A stretch of 64,000 nucleotides of DNA. It comes from Nitrospira sp. Lineage in GTDB: Bacteria > Nitrospirota > Nitrospiria > Nitrospirales > Nitrospiraceae. Position 1 is the stretch's first letter. Every line of letters starts with the position of its first letter. Made by a program: the position numbers and the translations under genes. The notes under the pieces were generated by a model, which was given only the letters and a program-made list of their open reading frames with translations, made no database searches and was not told the DNA's origin. Shown here one piece after another: positions 37,017 through 45,153 of the stretch. Location of the stretch: contig CP126121.1 of NCBI GenBank assembly GCA_030123625.1, positions 4,442,179 to 4,506,178 on the forward strand. The letters are read 5' to 3'.

Positions 37017-37697
37017 ATGCAGGATCGCATTAAGCAGGGGGTTAAGTGGGCCTGGGCTAGATTGCGAGATTTCAACGACGTGCGCGACCTTTTTGAGTTG
37101 CTTGGACTCAAGACTGCGTTTGTTGCCATGCTAGGAGGATTGGGTTCATATGCCTGGCTATACGAGCCAGGTAATAGACCGCTAGCCGTTATAGCAATTT
37201 GCCTGATTGTGATTGCAATTTGCATCGTTTCAATTGCCTCTCAGAAGCAATTAAGCGCGGTGGATGGATCATCTTGGTATAAGCGATGGTTTCTTGGAGA
37301 GAATGAAGCACCGAAGCCTCAGTCTGAATTCATACTCTTGCGCGATGCTGCTATTAAAGCCTATACAGAATCGCACGCCCGTGGAGGTGGCCTAGCTCGC
37401 CGCGCTGAAAAAATGAGTGGGCTAGCGCCTGACTATACAATCATTAGAGGCGATGAGATACAGATACTTAATTGGGTAGCAGGTGATATTGCTTCCAAGA
37501 TAACGCTTTTCGGAGTTCGCCCGCCTGCTATTAATCCGGAGAGATTGGAATATCCAGTAAAGCACTATTCCATCCAAGATGGAGCCGTAACACTGAGACA
37601 TTTTCTCTATGGAGAACAAGGCTATTACACAAATCTATCCGTGCGGACTAATGAACTACATAAGTTTTTAGAAGAGTTAGCCAAGAATGATCCATAG
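37017..37697 (+). CDS. IS passenger: membrane-anchored hypothetical protein
   Basis: A 226-residue protein with GAGGG just before the ATG. Two hydrophobic segments lie near residues 33-50 and 57-75 (LAVIAICLIVIAICIVSIASQ), followed by a soluble domain of 150 residues with no recognised motif (TESHARGGGLARRAEKM, HYSIQDGAVTLRHFLYG). The base composition is more AT-rich than the surroundings, consistent with transfer. It is transcribed away from the left end of the element. It is neither a transposase nor a resistance gene I know. Confidence 0.65.
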   Translation: MQDRIKQGVKWAWARLRDFNDVRDLFELLGLKTAFVAMLGGLGSYAWLYEPGNRPLAVIAICLIVIAICIVSIASQKQLSAVDGSSWYKRWFLGENEAPKPQSEFILLRDAAIKAYTESHARGGGLARRAEKMSGLAPDYTIIRGDEIQILNWVAGDIASKITLFGVRPPAINPERLEYPVKHYSIQDGAVTLRHFLYGEQGYYTNLSVRTNELHKFLEELAKNDP

Positions 37698-37699
37698 CT

Positions 37700-37813
37700 C
37701 TATTTATTACCTTTTGGCTTTTTCTTCTGTGGTTTCGCTGGTGCTTTGAGCAACATGGTTAGAGCCTCATCAAAGGTCAACGGATATAGAGAAACTGGTT
37801 TAGCTTTGGGCAT
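37700..37813 (-). CDS. IS passenger: 37-residue basic small protein
   Basis: Encodes MPKAKPVSLYPLTFDEAL followed by a Lys/Pro-rich tail and a TAG stop. GGAG lies five bases before the ATG. I recall small proteins of the same style (KAKPVSLYPLTFEEAL) as frequent next to insertion-element cargo in unrelated bacteria, which supports it being real; that is recollection. It lies 16 bases downstream of the membrane protein gene on the same strand and converges with the 226-residue gene. Function unknown. Confidence 0.6.
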   Translation of the reverse strand: MPKAKPVSLYPLTFDEALTMLLKAPAKPQKKKPKGNK

Positions 37814-37829
37814 AGGTACTCCATGATGG

Positions 37830-38231
37830 TTACTTTTCTTGTTTGTTTAGCAATTGGAGCGCTTTTCCTTTTGTTCTTGTATATATCCATCCAAAAATCC
37901 CGCAGGCTAACAGTCCTGATAGAACAAGCGCTAGAAGAAGATAATCACTCAAGAGTAATAGCGCTTGAGGAAGGTCTGCAGGATTGGTTGAGGATGCTAC
38001 AGCTCCCAGCACTTGCAGACCAAACGAAATTAGCAGCAGCAGCGCACCAGTTACGGAAAGTCCTCGTTGAGCGGCTAATGAATGGACCACAGCGCTATTG
38101 AATCCCCATTTAGATGTGGCCAAGTCCGCTATATCTTCGACCGATAACAGAACACTGCCAATGCAAAAACAAAGAGCAGCTATTAAACCTACTGACATGC
38201 CAGCAAGATTGAATGCTAATTGCTGGCTCAT
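37830..38231 (-). CDS. IS passenger: small integral membrane protein
   Basis: A 133-residue protein with three strong hydrophobic segments: VGLIAALCFCIGSVLL, GLSVTGALLLLISFGLQVLG and LLALVLSGLLACGIFGWIY, ending in a basic tail. A competing 92-codon frame on the other strand (37823-38101) is its shadow. I favour the minus strand because the small gene at 37700-37813 is linked to it with a good ribosome site. No family recognised. It may be cotranscribed from the transposase side. Confidence 0.6.
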   Translation of the reverse strand: MSQQLAFNLAGMSVGLIAALCFCIGSVLLSVEDIADLATSKWGFNSAVVHSLAAQRGLSVTGALLLLISFGLQVLGAVASSTNPADLPQALLLLSDYLLLALVLSGLLACGIFGWIYTRTKGKALQLLNKQEK

Positions 38232-38307
38232 TTATTCACGAAAGGCAATACTAGCTGCACATTCCTCGGCTGATACTTCATGCTGGCACGCTTCACTGCT
38301 GGCGTGC

Positions 38308-39228
38308 TCAGCATTCTGCTATGACATCGTTGAACACGTTCGGATTCTCTCGGTTATTGTGGCGGTAGCTGAATTCGGCCAGGTACAACGGCAAATAGTC
38401 TTTGCTCACCTTGTGATAGGTGCCAATGACGCCACGCTTCAAGAGGCTCCAAAAGCTATCCAGGTTCGCTGTATGAACATTCCCGCGCACATATTCGCCC
38501 TTGGCATGGCTGACGGATTCATGAGGGATGCCCATATGTTTCAGCTTACGATAGCCGCTATGCTCATCCGTGGCGACCAGAGAGACATTTTCTCCGACTG
38601 TTTGCCGCACAAAGCCTTGCAAGGTTTCAGCGTTTACTTGCTCAATGATCTGAGCAACCACGTTGCCTTTGCGAGCGATAGCACCAATGACGGCCACCTT
38701 GCCCTGTGTTCCATGTCCACCAGGGTTTCCCTTTCGTCTTACCGAAATGTGCTTATTCTTGAACTTGCCGCCAATATAGGTTTCGTCAACCTCCACTTCA
38801 CCCATGAGCTTTGCAAATCCACCATCTTGCATCGCCGCTCGGATGCGATGGCACATATACCAAGCGGTTCGGTAGTCTCCGGTTCCGATTTGCCGATGGA
38901 TCTGCAAGGCGCTGATCCCCTTCTTGCTGGTCATCATCAGATAGATCACCTGAAACCAGGTGGTAAGGGGATAGTTGGTATTATCAAAGATGGTCTTTGC
39001 AATGACTGAGAATCGGTACCCGTTGGGCCCCCCACAATCCTTTGCCTTGCATACCCAGTGAAACGGGCGCTTTTTCAGCTCATAGACTTTCTTATTTCCA
39101 CAACGAGGACATGCCACGCCATTCGGCCAGCGAAGGTTCTTCAAGTGTTCCTTGCAGGCCTCTTCAGTCGAGAACTGCTTCATCAACTGACCGAGTGTGA
39201 TGGCTGGTTGCGTGGTGAGCGGTTTCAT
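38308..39228 (-). CDS. IS1595-family transposase
   Basis: DDE transposase with an N-terminal zinc ribbon (CPRCGNKKVYEL...CKAKDCGG) and the ISXO2-type catalytic domain: VEVDETYIGGKFKN, ATDEHSGYRKL and VHTANLDSFWSLLKRG, giving the D, D and N/E-type site of IS1595. The ATG at 39228 has GGAGG upstream; the open frame extends five codons further. At 306 residues with all motifs it looks intact. Its promoter overlaps the right inverted repeat. Confidence 0.93.
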   Translation of the reverse strand: MKPLTTQPAITLGQLMKQFSTEEACKEHLKNLRWPNGVACPRCGNKKVYELKKRPFHWVCKAKDCGGPNGYRFSVIAKTIFDNTNYPLTTWFQVIYLMMTSKKGISALQIHRQIGTGDYRTAWYMCHRIRAAMQDGGFAKLMGEVEVDETYIGGKFKNKHISVRRKGNPGGHGTQGKVAVIGAIARKGNVVAQIIEQVNAETLQGFVRQTVGENVSLVATDEHSGYRKLKHMGIPHESVSHAKGEYVRGNVHTANLDSFWSLLKRGVIGTYHKVSKDYLPLYLAEFSYRHNNRENPNVFNDVIAEC

Positions 39229-39250
39229 ATGGCCTCCATTCAATGAGGCC

Positions 39251-39279
39251 AGTATGACAGGTTACTTGGTCAGTGTCAA
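39251..39279 (-). promoter_or_regulatory. Transposase promoter in the right end of the IS
   Basis: Minus-strand TTGACA (39279-39274) is within the right inverted repeat. CATACT (39256-39251) follows after 17 bases, 22 bases before the transposase ATG. Confidence 0.6.
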
Positions 39280-39354
39280 GTGCAACATAATCGCCCTCTT
39301 CTTGATGAGGCCAATCATACCTAAATATGTATAGGGCCTTCTGGATCTATCACT

Positions 39355-39471
39355 GGCGCCCATTGGCAGGTGTTTCGTGTCGCATAAAAGGGATCGCCAA
39401 GAGCTGCAACCCTATGGAGATGAATCAAAAGAGAAAGGACGGGCCGATCGGTTCAAATAGAAAGGTCTTCA
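39355..39471 (-). pseudogene. Decayed duplicate of the lipoprotein locus
   Basis: Bases 39355-39430 match 29825-29901, inside the 3' part of the lipoprotein gene, at about 69 of 77 positions with one gap. Bases 39443-39471 match 30980-31008, upstream of that gene, exactly over 29 bases. Order and orientation are kept but about 1.1 kb between the two pieces is missing. No frame remains. It lies 57 bases beyond the right end of the IS1595-like element. Confidence 0.8.
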
Positions 39472-39528
39472 TCCGAAATGTAGAAAAACGTCCGCCCGGA
39501 CGAGATATTATCAACACTCTACGGTAAC

Positions 39529-40494
39529 TCACTCGCGAACCAGGAGCTTCGGCTCTCGGCTGTCCAGTGTCAAGTCCCACTTCTCCCCTAATTTCAAATC
39601 CCAATCGTTAGGACTAAATTTTAGAATCCCTCCGGCAGGCGTGAAGGTTAATTCGCTAAAATAGATGTGCCGCTTCAGGTTATAGATATCCACTCGGACA
39701 TATCCTGACCCCACCGACAGTTTCGTGGCGAGTTCAAGCATCTCGTCAAGATTCTCCGGCTTTGGTACCCATGGCCGTGCTGTACCCTCCTCACAGGAGA
39801 GATCAAGGAGATTCCATGCCGTATCAAAGAAGGGAGAAATGTCATGCGTATGATTGCGAACAAGAATGGCCTCCGGTCTACCATTGAAGCAGTAGAATTT
39901 ATAGTCGAAAGGTGGACTACCATCTTCCTGGCTCAGATACTCCTCAATCAGAATTCTGCGTTTAATCCCATAATATTGATACTCACGGGCCTGCCAATAG
40001 TAATCTTTGGCCAACCAACCCGATACTTGACGGATGATTTCCTCGCGATTTACCTCGCCTCGGACAATGAGCACTTCCCCGCTGGCGTGATTCGGTTTGA
40101 TCACGTACTCGGTCGGCAGTCGGTCGAAGGGGATCGCGCGCGGATCGTTCCCATGCCATAAGAGCGTGGTGAGATATTCCTCCCCCGCCGTCTTCGCCAC
40201 ATGTGCTCGCACCGCATACTTATCGGCCAGCTGTCGAAACCGCGCAGGCATGTCGCCTCGATTCCAGGTTATCATGCGCCAGAACAGCTTTTCCGTAAAG
40301 GTCTGGGGATTTGCCAAATTGAGCGGTTTGCCGTGGATCCGAGCATATCGGCGCAACAGGAAAGTCTCGCCCTCAGAGCGCCGCATGACCCTGCGCTTGA
40401 TGTCCCGATAGTGGACGACGAGATCACGCAGCCATGTGTCTCGCAGCTTGGCGCGAAGCGCTGCGGTTCCGGATGCATGGACGGCTTGACCCAT
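39529..40494 (-). CDS. TupA-like ATP-grasp protein
   Basis: A 321-residue ATP-grasp family protein of the kind found in polysaccharide or teichuronopeptide gene clusters (PF14305). Typical blocks are NPQTFTEKLFWRMI, LADKYAVRAHVAK, YVIKPNHASGEVLIV, the ATP-grasp loop DYKFYCFNGRPEAILV and RVDIYNLKRHIYFSELTFTPAGG. It probably ligates an amino acid to a surface glycan, but no glycan genes are nearby and the substrate is unknown. It appears monocistronic. Confidence 0.82.
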   Translation of the reverse strand: MGQAVHASGTAALRAKLRDTWLRDLVVHYRDIKRRVMRRSEGETFLLRRYARIHGKPLNLANPQTFTEKLFWRMITWNRGDMPARFRQLADKYAVRAHVAKTAGEEYLTTLLWHGNDPRAIPFDRLPTEYVIKPNHASGEVLIVRGEVNREEIIRQVSGWLAKDYYWQAREYQYYGIKRRILIEEYLSQEDGSPPFDYKFYCFNGRPEAILVRNHTHDISPFFDTAWNLLDLSCEEGTARPWVPKPENLDEMLELATKLSVGSGYVRVDIYNLKRHIYFSELTFTPAGGILKFSPNDWDLKLGEKWDLTLDSREPKLLVRE

Positions 40495-40999
40495 TCTCTA
40501 CCTCCCTTGTAAGCTCTCATTCCCTGGGAGTTCTGTGATTTTAGAGCAATCCCTGTTTGGATGGAACGTTAGTAGAATCTGTGCGGTCTTACATGTTGAT
40601 TCACATGTCGTTCATCTCTCGGTATGGGACAGAAACTTTGTGAAGCGAGCCAAGTAAACGTCTCTAAACACCAAACCATCGACCCATCATTTTTTCATGT
40701 CAGATAGAGTTCAGTCTTTTGTAATATTTAATAGGCACGAGTTTCAAGTATCTGCTCAAGAACGCTGTATGAATGGGGACTCTCCCGAGAGGTTAACATG
40801 TAGATACTCCGGCCGAAGAGGGAATGTGTGGATGGTTCAGAGTCCTGTCGATAATTGAGCTCCATCTCCAAAAGAGAGAGGAGGAGCAGTGCAGATTCGA
40901 TATTCATTCCATATTATTGAAGATGTTTCGTAGATGCATCGATCGAGTGGTTATGTTGATGGTTCGCGGGATTGCCGAAAATAGATTCGACAAACTCAA
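40495..40999. other. Gene-free region
   Basis: 505 AT-rich bases between two minus-strand genes. I see no coding frame, RNA gene or mobile-element end. Confidence 0.5.
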
Positions 41000-41638
41000 C
41001 TAATCTCGAACGGAATTCACTAGATAATCTGAAGAAGGATGGGAAATGGACTTGGGAGCCTGCAGACGGCTGATGCAATCAGGCCAGAGCATAGCCGGAT
41101 CTTTATCGAAGATATTAAACGTATCCGACGGTAAGACGCCCCATGCTCCTTCAAGCATTTCATGTTCGAGCTGTCCCGGTGCCCATCCGGCAAATCCCGC
41201 AAAAGCTCGAAACGTCTCGGTCGTTTTCGGCTGAGTCATGATGCGTTCCAGGACGCGCGGTGTGCCCACATAGACTCCTGCCACGATCTGGCGCGTATCG
41301 GGCAAGAGCTGCGTGAGCCGGAACAACAGAACGAGCTGCGTTTGCTCGACCGGCCCACCGGCAAATAATCGGTGGTTGGTTCGCTTCAATACAGTAAAAT
41401 CCGGCAAGGCTTCGGACAAGAGCACGTTTGTGGGGCGGTTCAGAATGAGACCCACTGTCCCGCCTCGTCCATGTTCGATAATGAGCAGGACGGTTTGATG
41501 GAAGTTTGGATCACTCAGCACAGGACTCGCTACCAGGAGCACTCCTTTCTCGACCGAGATGGGGGAAAACTCTCGCTGTGCCTGAGTCGATAGTGCAGGC
41601 AGAAAGAAGAGGATTCCCACAAGGAGGCCACGTCTCAT
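41000..41638 (-). CDS. YqgE/AlgH family protein, exported
   Basis: DUF179 protein with GVLLVASPVLSDPNFHQTVLLIIEHG, GTVGLILNRPT and RLFAGGPVEQTQ, the family's signature. Unlike the usual cytoplasmic YqgE it starts with a signal-like segment (GLLVGILFFLPALSTQAQ). The ATG at 41638 is chosen because it begins directly at that segment. Function of the family is poorly known. It is 212 residues; flanking genes are unrelated. Confidence 0.83.
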   Translation of the reverse strand: MRRGLLVGILFFLPALSTQAQREFSPISVEKGVLLVASPVLSDPNFHQTVLLIIEHGRGGTVGLILNRPTNVLLSEALPDFTVLKRTNHRLFAGGPVEQTQLVLLFRLTQLLPDTRQIVAGVYVGTPRVLERIMTQPKTTETFRAFAGFAGWAPGQLEHEMLEGAWGVLPSDTFNIFDKDPAMLWPDCISRLQAPKSISHPSSDYLVNSVRD

Positions 41639-41863
41639 GATGTTCCGCGCAGTAACAAGAATCAAGATTTCACCTCGGTGCCATATCTAACAGATATCTT
41701 TTCTCGATCAGTGAAAGCAACAGGCGTGAACAAGATTGTGACCGTGCTTCGCTTGATAGCTTTCTAGCGAGCGAAATGTGCTAGAGTAGCCCCTCCATCC
41801 GCTGCTTGTCGGATGTAAACCACCAAAACAGCAGCGCAGAATCATTTCGAAGGAGAAGAAAGT

Positions 41864-42448
41864 ATGGGGGGCTGCTTGCGAAATTTCATCATGATGACTA
41901 TCCTCTGCACCCTACCGGCATGCATCGATCCACCAAAATCTCCTTATGTCGACGTGCGGGACACGATATCACGGATCGACGAGTTACAGTCAGCCGCAGA
42001 ACAAGGAAGCGCCGAAGATCAGTACAATCTTGGCATGCGATTTGAGAACGCTTTGCCGAAAGACCACAGGGAAGCCGTTCGGTGGTACCGCATGGCGGCC
42101 ACCCAACGACATGTCGGGGCATTCTATCGGCTCTGCGTGCTATCGGACATCGGCCGTGGAATGCCTCAGGATTATCAAGAAGCTCTACGGTGGTGCCGCC
42201 TTGCCGCGGACCGAGGGCATGGGCCCGCGATGTTCATGATCGCTACATATTATGCAAAGGCACGGGGAGTTCCCAAGGATGTCGTCCAAGCCTACCAGTG
42301 GTATAACTTGGCGGCGGCTAACGGCCATGAAGAGGGAGCAAAATGGCGAGATCGTCTGGCAACGCACATGACACCGACCCAAATCGCACAGGCGCAATTT
42401 CTCGCAAGAAACTGGAAGCTCAAGCCCCACAATTCAGATCAAGAATAG
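41864..42448 (+). CDS. Sel1-repeat lipoprotein
   Basis: A 194-residue protein with a lipobox-like LCTLPAC at residues 14-20 and at least three Sel1 repeats (AAEQGSAEDQYNLGMRFE, DHREAVRWYRMAATQ, DYQEALRWCRLAADRGHGPAMFMIA, VVQAYQWYNLAAANGHEEG). Sel1 solenoids mediate protein contacts. The C-terminus THMTPTQIAQAQFLARNW is shared in style with the second Sel1 protein at 42697 (VRMTPGQIAEAEARAKKW), so the two are paralogues. AAGGAGAAG precedes the start. Confidence 0.83.
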   Translation: MGGCLRNFIMMTILCTLPACIDPPKSPYVDVRDTISRIDELQSAAEQGSAEDQYNLGMRFENALPKDHREAVRWYRMAATQRHVGAFYRLCVLSDIGRGMPQDYQEALRWCRLAADRGHGPAMFMIATYYAKARGVPKDVVQAYQWYNLAAANGHEEGAKWRDRLATHMTPTQIAQAQFLARNWKLKPHNSDQE

Positions 42449-42696
42449 CCCATGATCCCTCAGCGTACCCTCTGTATTGAAGCACAACCGAAATGTATTT
42501 CTTGAAGCTTCTCATCTGTCGGCAATCTCGATTAGCCACGCGCGAGCCTTGGAGACCGTAATATTCATAAGAGTTCCATCAATCCGCTCCGCTATGACAA
42601 TTCGTGCTTGAAGTCGCGCCCTCCCGCTGCGTAGGATATTTGCCTATAGTTCGCTGACCGGCCAGCAGATATCCGTCACGCTCTCAATCGTTCAGA

Positions 42697-43287
42697 ATGG
42701 CTCACCGGCTGCCACTCTACTATTGTGTGAATCTCATAGGATTGCTCCTGGTATCCTTTTTCGCGTCAGGTTGCGCCGCTCCCAATCCTCGTTTGCCACA
42801 ACCTCTCATTGCTGGACCAGCCGTAAGCGAAGTTTTGAAACGAGCTCAGGCCGGAGATTCTAACGCTCAAAATGAATTGGGGTTGCTGTATAGCGAAGGA
42901 CGAGAGCTTCCACAAAACTATCTTGAGGCAAAGGATTGGTTTAAAAAAGCCGCTGACCAGGGGCACGCAGGCGCACAGGTCAACCTTGGAACTCTTTATT
43001 CTCTTGGACGAGGCGCACCGTACAGCGATCATATGGCGTTGTTCTGGTTTCAAAAGGCCGCAGCGCAACGAAATGCATTGGCTTTTGCGAAGCTGGGAAT
43101 GATGTATGAGCGAGGGCGCGCCGTGCCTCAGAGCCTTATTGAAGCCCACATGTGGTACAACCTTTCTGTCGCCTATGGTGAAAAACGTGCCGCAGAATCT
43201 CGCGAGGCGGTTGCCGTACGGATGACGCCAGGACAGATTGCCGAAGCGGAAGCCCGGGCGAAGAAATGGATGCCCACGCGACGATGA
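42697..43287 (+). CDS. Sel1-repeat lipoprotein (paralogue)
   Basis: A 196-residue protein with a lipobox-like LVSFFASGC at residue 26 and Sel1 repeats (AGDSNAQNELGLLYSEG, NYLEAKDWFKKAADQGHAGAQVNLGTLYSLG, AALFAKLGMMYERG-like). The C-terminal MTPGQIAEAEARAKKW parallels the neighbour at 41864. The 248-base gap between them shows nothing recognisable. Both are probably outer-membrane or periplasmic scaffolds. Confidence 0.83.
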   Translation: MAHRLPLYYCVNLIGLLLVSFFASGCAAPNPRLPQPLIAGPAVSEVLKRAQAGDSNAQNELGLLYSEGRELPQNYLEAKDWFKKAADQGHAGAQVNLGTLYSLGRGAPYSDHMALFWFQKAAAQRNALAFAKLGMMYERGRAVPQSLIEAHMWYNLSVAYGEKRAAESREAVAVRMTPGQIAEAEARAKKWMPTRR

Positions 43288-43558
43288 CAAGAGGCTATTG
43301 CACCTAAACGCGCCCACATGCTCTACCTATGGTTTTGTTCGACCTCCTCCTCTTCGGTGACTTCAAGGTGACTGGCTTCCGATCGGAAAGTGAAGCGGTT
43401 AGCGGGGAGGAGCACTGGTTACTTCCCTAGTAGGATGGCACCCACAATTCATTCCTACCGACTCTCAGAAACTAGTGAAGCTTCCAGCTTCGAAGTCTCA
43501 TAGCATCGAATATCCTTATGATTGAGAGACTGTAATTTCACACAAGGAGGGTCCGATT

Positions 43559-43915
43559 ATGTATCCGATTCCAAAGGCTATAGGACTGATGCTTTTGACC
43601 ATGGTGTTCGGTATGAGCTTATCTACACTCGCCCTTTCCGGCACGGACAGAACGGTCTATGACAAGCCCGACGTACAGCCAGGCAAGATCATCAAAGGCA
43701 AGGTGATGAATGTCGACGAAAAGTCCTCACAGTCGTGGAACGTATCGGTAAAAGATCGAGAAACGGGCGAAGTCGTCACTCTCCATGTCGACAAGAATAC
43801 GGAAAGGAGAGACATCATGCTGAAACCGGACCTAGGGGACAATGTGATTGCGAAATATAACGAGCGAAACAATCATGCATTTTCATTCTTGACTGATGAG
43901 CGTGTTCATAACTGA
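43559..43915 (+). CDS. Small exported protein, unknown
   Basis: A 118-residue protein with a signal peptide (LMLLTMVFGMSLSTLALS) followed by a soluble domain with IIKGKVMNVDEKSSQSWNVSVKDRETGEVVTLHVD and ending in DNVIAKYNERNNHAFSFL. The pattern looks like a small OB or beta-barrel domain. ACAAGGAGG lies upstream of the ATG, a strong ribosome site. No family named. Neighbouring gaps hold nothing else. Confidence 0.72.
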   Translation: MYPIPKAIGLMLLTMVFGMSLSTLALSGTDRTVYDKPDVQPGKIIKGKVMNVDEKSSQSWNVSVKDRETGEVVTLHVDKNTERRDIMLKPDLGDNVIAKYNERNNHAFSFLTDERVHN

Positions 43916-43978
43916 TCAGACAGATTCACTGCGTAAATCAGACAATCGGGAAAAGGGAAGAGGGAAAGATATCAACGT

Positions 43979-44374
43979 TCAAAAAATACCCGCTTGTTTC
44001 TGAAGCCAGCGGACGTATTGTACGATCTGATCCACATCGTCCGGTTTAACCGTCTCGATTTTCGGCATATCGCCGAATTGCCAATGGTGAGCCTTTACCC
44101 CATTGGCTGCCGCCCGTTGAAACGCCGCATCGCCATGATGATTCGGCTCATAAACTTTGTGGAGAAACGGTGGACCGTGAGTGGTTCCGACCCCACCGAT
44201 CCCGTGGCAGATTGAACAGTTGGCGTTGAATTTCTGTTCTCCTTCCCGTAACTCCGGTGGAGCAGAAGCCATGGTTCCCGTTCCTTTTGGTTCCACCCCA
44301 TTTTGACCGCATGCTGGTATGGCACCGAAAACCAGCACAGTGAGGCCTACCCACAGCATACGTGATGTCTTCAT
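43979..44374 (-). CDS. Exported c-type cytochrome
   Basis: Class-I cytochrome c of 131 residues with one haem site, CSICHGIGGVGT, and a distal Met probably in GDMPKIETV. The N-terminus has a lipobox-like FGAIPACGQ, so it may be a membrane-tethered electron carrier. The ATG at 44374 starts the signal; the frame is open 16 codons earlier within queC. It follows queC on the same strand. Its redox partner cannot be deduced. Confidence 0.85.
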   Translation of the reverse strand: MKTSRMLWVGLTVLVFGAIPACGQNGVEPKGTGTMASAPPELREGEQKFNANCSICHGIGGVGTTHGPPFLHKVYEPNHHGDAAFQRAAANGVKAHHWQFGDMPKIETVKPDDVDQIVQYVRWLQKQAGIF

Positions 44375-44408
44375 AGAGCGTGATCGTTTTCCAGGTCCGA
44401 CTGGTTGA

Positions 44409-45107
44409 TCAACATACCGCATACTGGATCGGATCTACAACTCCTGCCTCCGCAAATCCTCGCTTCCGGATCAGACAGCTGTCGCACTGTCCACAGGCAA
44501 TCGGCCCAATCGGGTCATAACAACTATGCGTGAGATGAAAGGGAACGTTCAGTGCCAGGCCGAGTCTTATAATCTCTGCCTTCGTCATCTGGAGCAGCGG
44601 TGTTCGAATTTCAATACCCTTACCCAGCATGCCTGCCTTTGTTCCCTCTTGCAGTGCTGTTTCCACGGCCTTAATGAATCCTGGGCGGCAGTCGGGATAA
44701 CCGGAGTAGTCGATCACATTGGCGCCGAAATAGAGGATCGAGGCCTCCACCGCTTCCGCGTAAGCGGCAGCCAGAGATAGAAAAATCAGGTTTCGCCCCG
44801 GCACATAGGTAACGGGCACTTCCTGATTCCGTTCAGATTCAGTCCGCTGCTTCGGCACCGATATCTCGTCGGTCAAGGCCGATCCACCGATCGTCCTCAA
44901 ATCGACGTTTATCACGACATGTTGGTGAGCTCCCAGAGCCGTCGCGACCTGCCTCGACCGCTCAACCTCTATAGCATGACGTTGTTGGTATGCGATGGTG
45001 AGGAGATGCAGCACGTATCCGTCACGACGGGCGACAGCCGCCGTCACAGTGGAGTCCAACCCGCCGCTGGCAAGGATCACCGCTCGTTCTGAGGTCGGCG
45101 CATTCAT
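44409..45107 (-). CDS. queC: 7-cyano-7-deazaguanine synthase
   Basis: ATP-dependent enzyme forming preQ0 from CDG in queuosine synthesis. The PP-loop ILASGGLDSTVTAAVA is at the N-terminus and the zinc cysteines are in SCYDPIGPIACGQCDSCLIRKRGF. The ATG at 45107 gives 232 residues, the family norm; the longer open frame upstream lies in the next gene's shadow. No other queuosine gene is in the window. Confidence 0.94.
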   Translation of the reverse strand: MNAPTSERAVILASGGLDSTVTAAVARRDGYVLHLLTIAYQQRHAIEVERSRQVATALGAHQHVVINVDLRTIGGSALTDEISVPKQRTESERNQEVPVTYVPGRNLIFLSLAAAYAEAVEASILYFGANVIDYSGYPDCRPGFIKAVETALQEGTKAGMLGKGIEIRTPLLQMTKAEIIRLGLALNVPFHLTHSCYDPIGPIACGQCDSCLIRKRGFAEAGVVDPIQYAVC

Positions 45108-45153
45108 GATGGGAAAAGGACAAGGCCGGTGCCGTGGGAAGAAATCTTTGGAG

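Larger units (their letters stand above)
36942..39298. mobile_element. IS1595-family element with passenger genes (2357 bp)
   Basis: Ends are inverted repeats: GAGGGCGATTATGTT at 36942-36956 matches the complement of 39284-39298 exactly, and after three mismatches CTTGACAC also matches, about 23 of 26 positions. Inside are an IS1595-type transposase (minus strand, right end) and three further genes at the left. A standard member is about 1 kb, so more than half of this is cargo. The eight bases flanking each end differ (CGCAAATC and TTCTTGAT), so no target duplication is seen. That suggests an old insertion followed by recombination, or a deletion at one side. Confidence 0.82.

Noticed and set aside
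37823-38101. A 92-codon + strand frame with one hydrophobic segment inside the IS1595-like element
   Set aside because: It overlaps the minus-strand three-helix membrane gene, which has an operon partner with a good ribosome site; the + frame was judged its shadow.
36934-39306. Target-site duplication around the IS1595-like element
   Set aside because: The eight bases flanking each end do not match, so no duplication is claimed.
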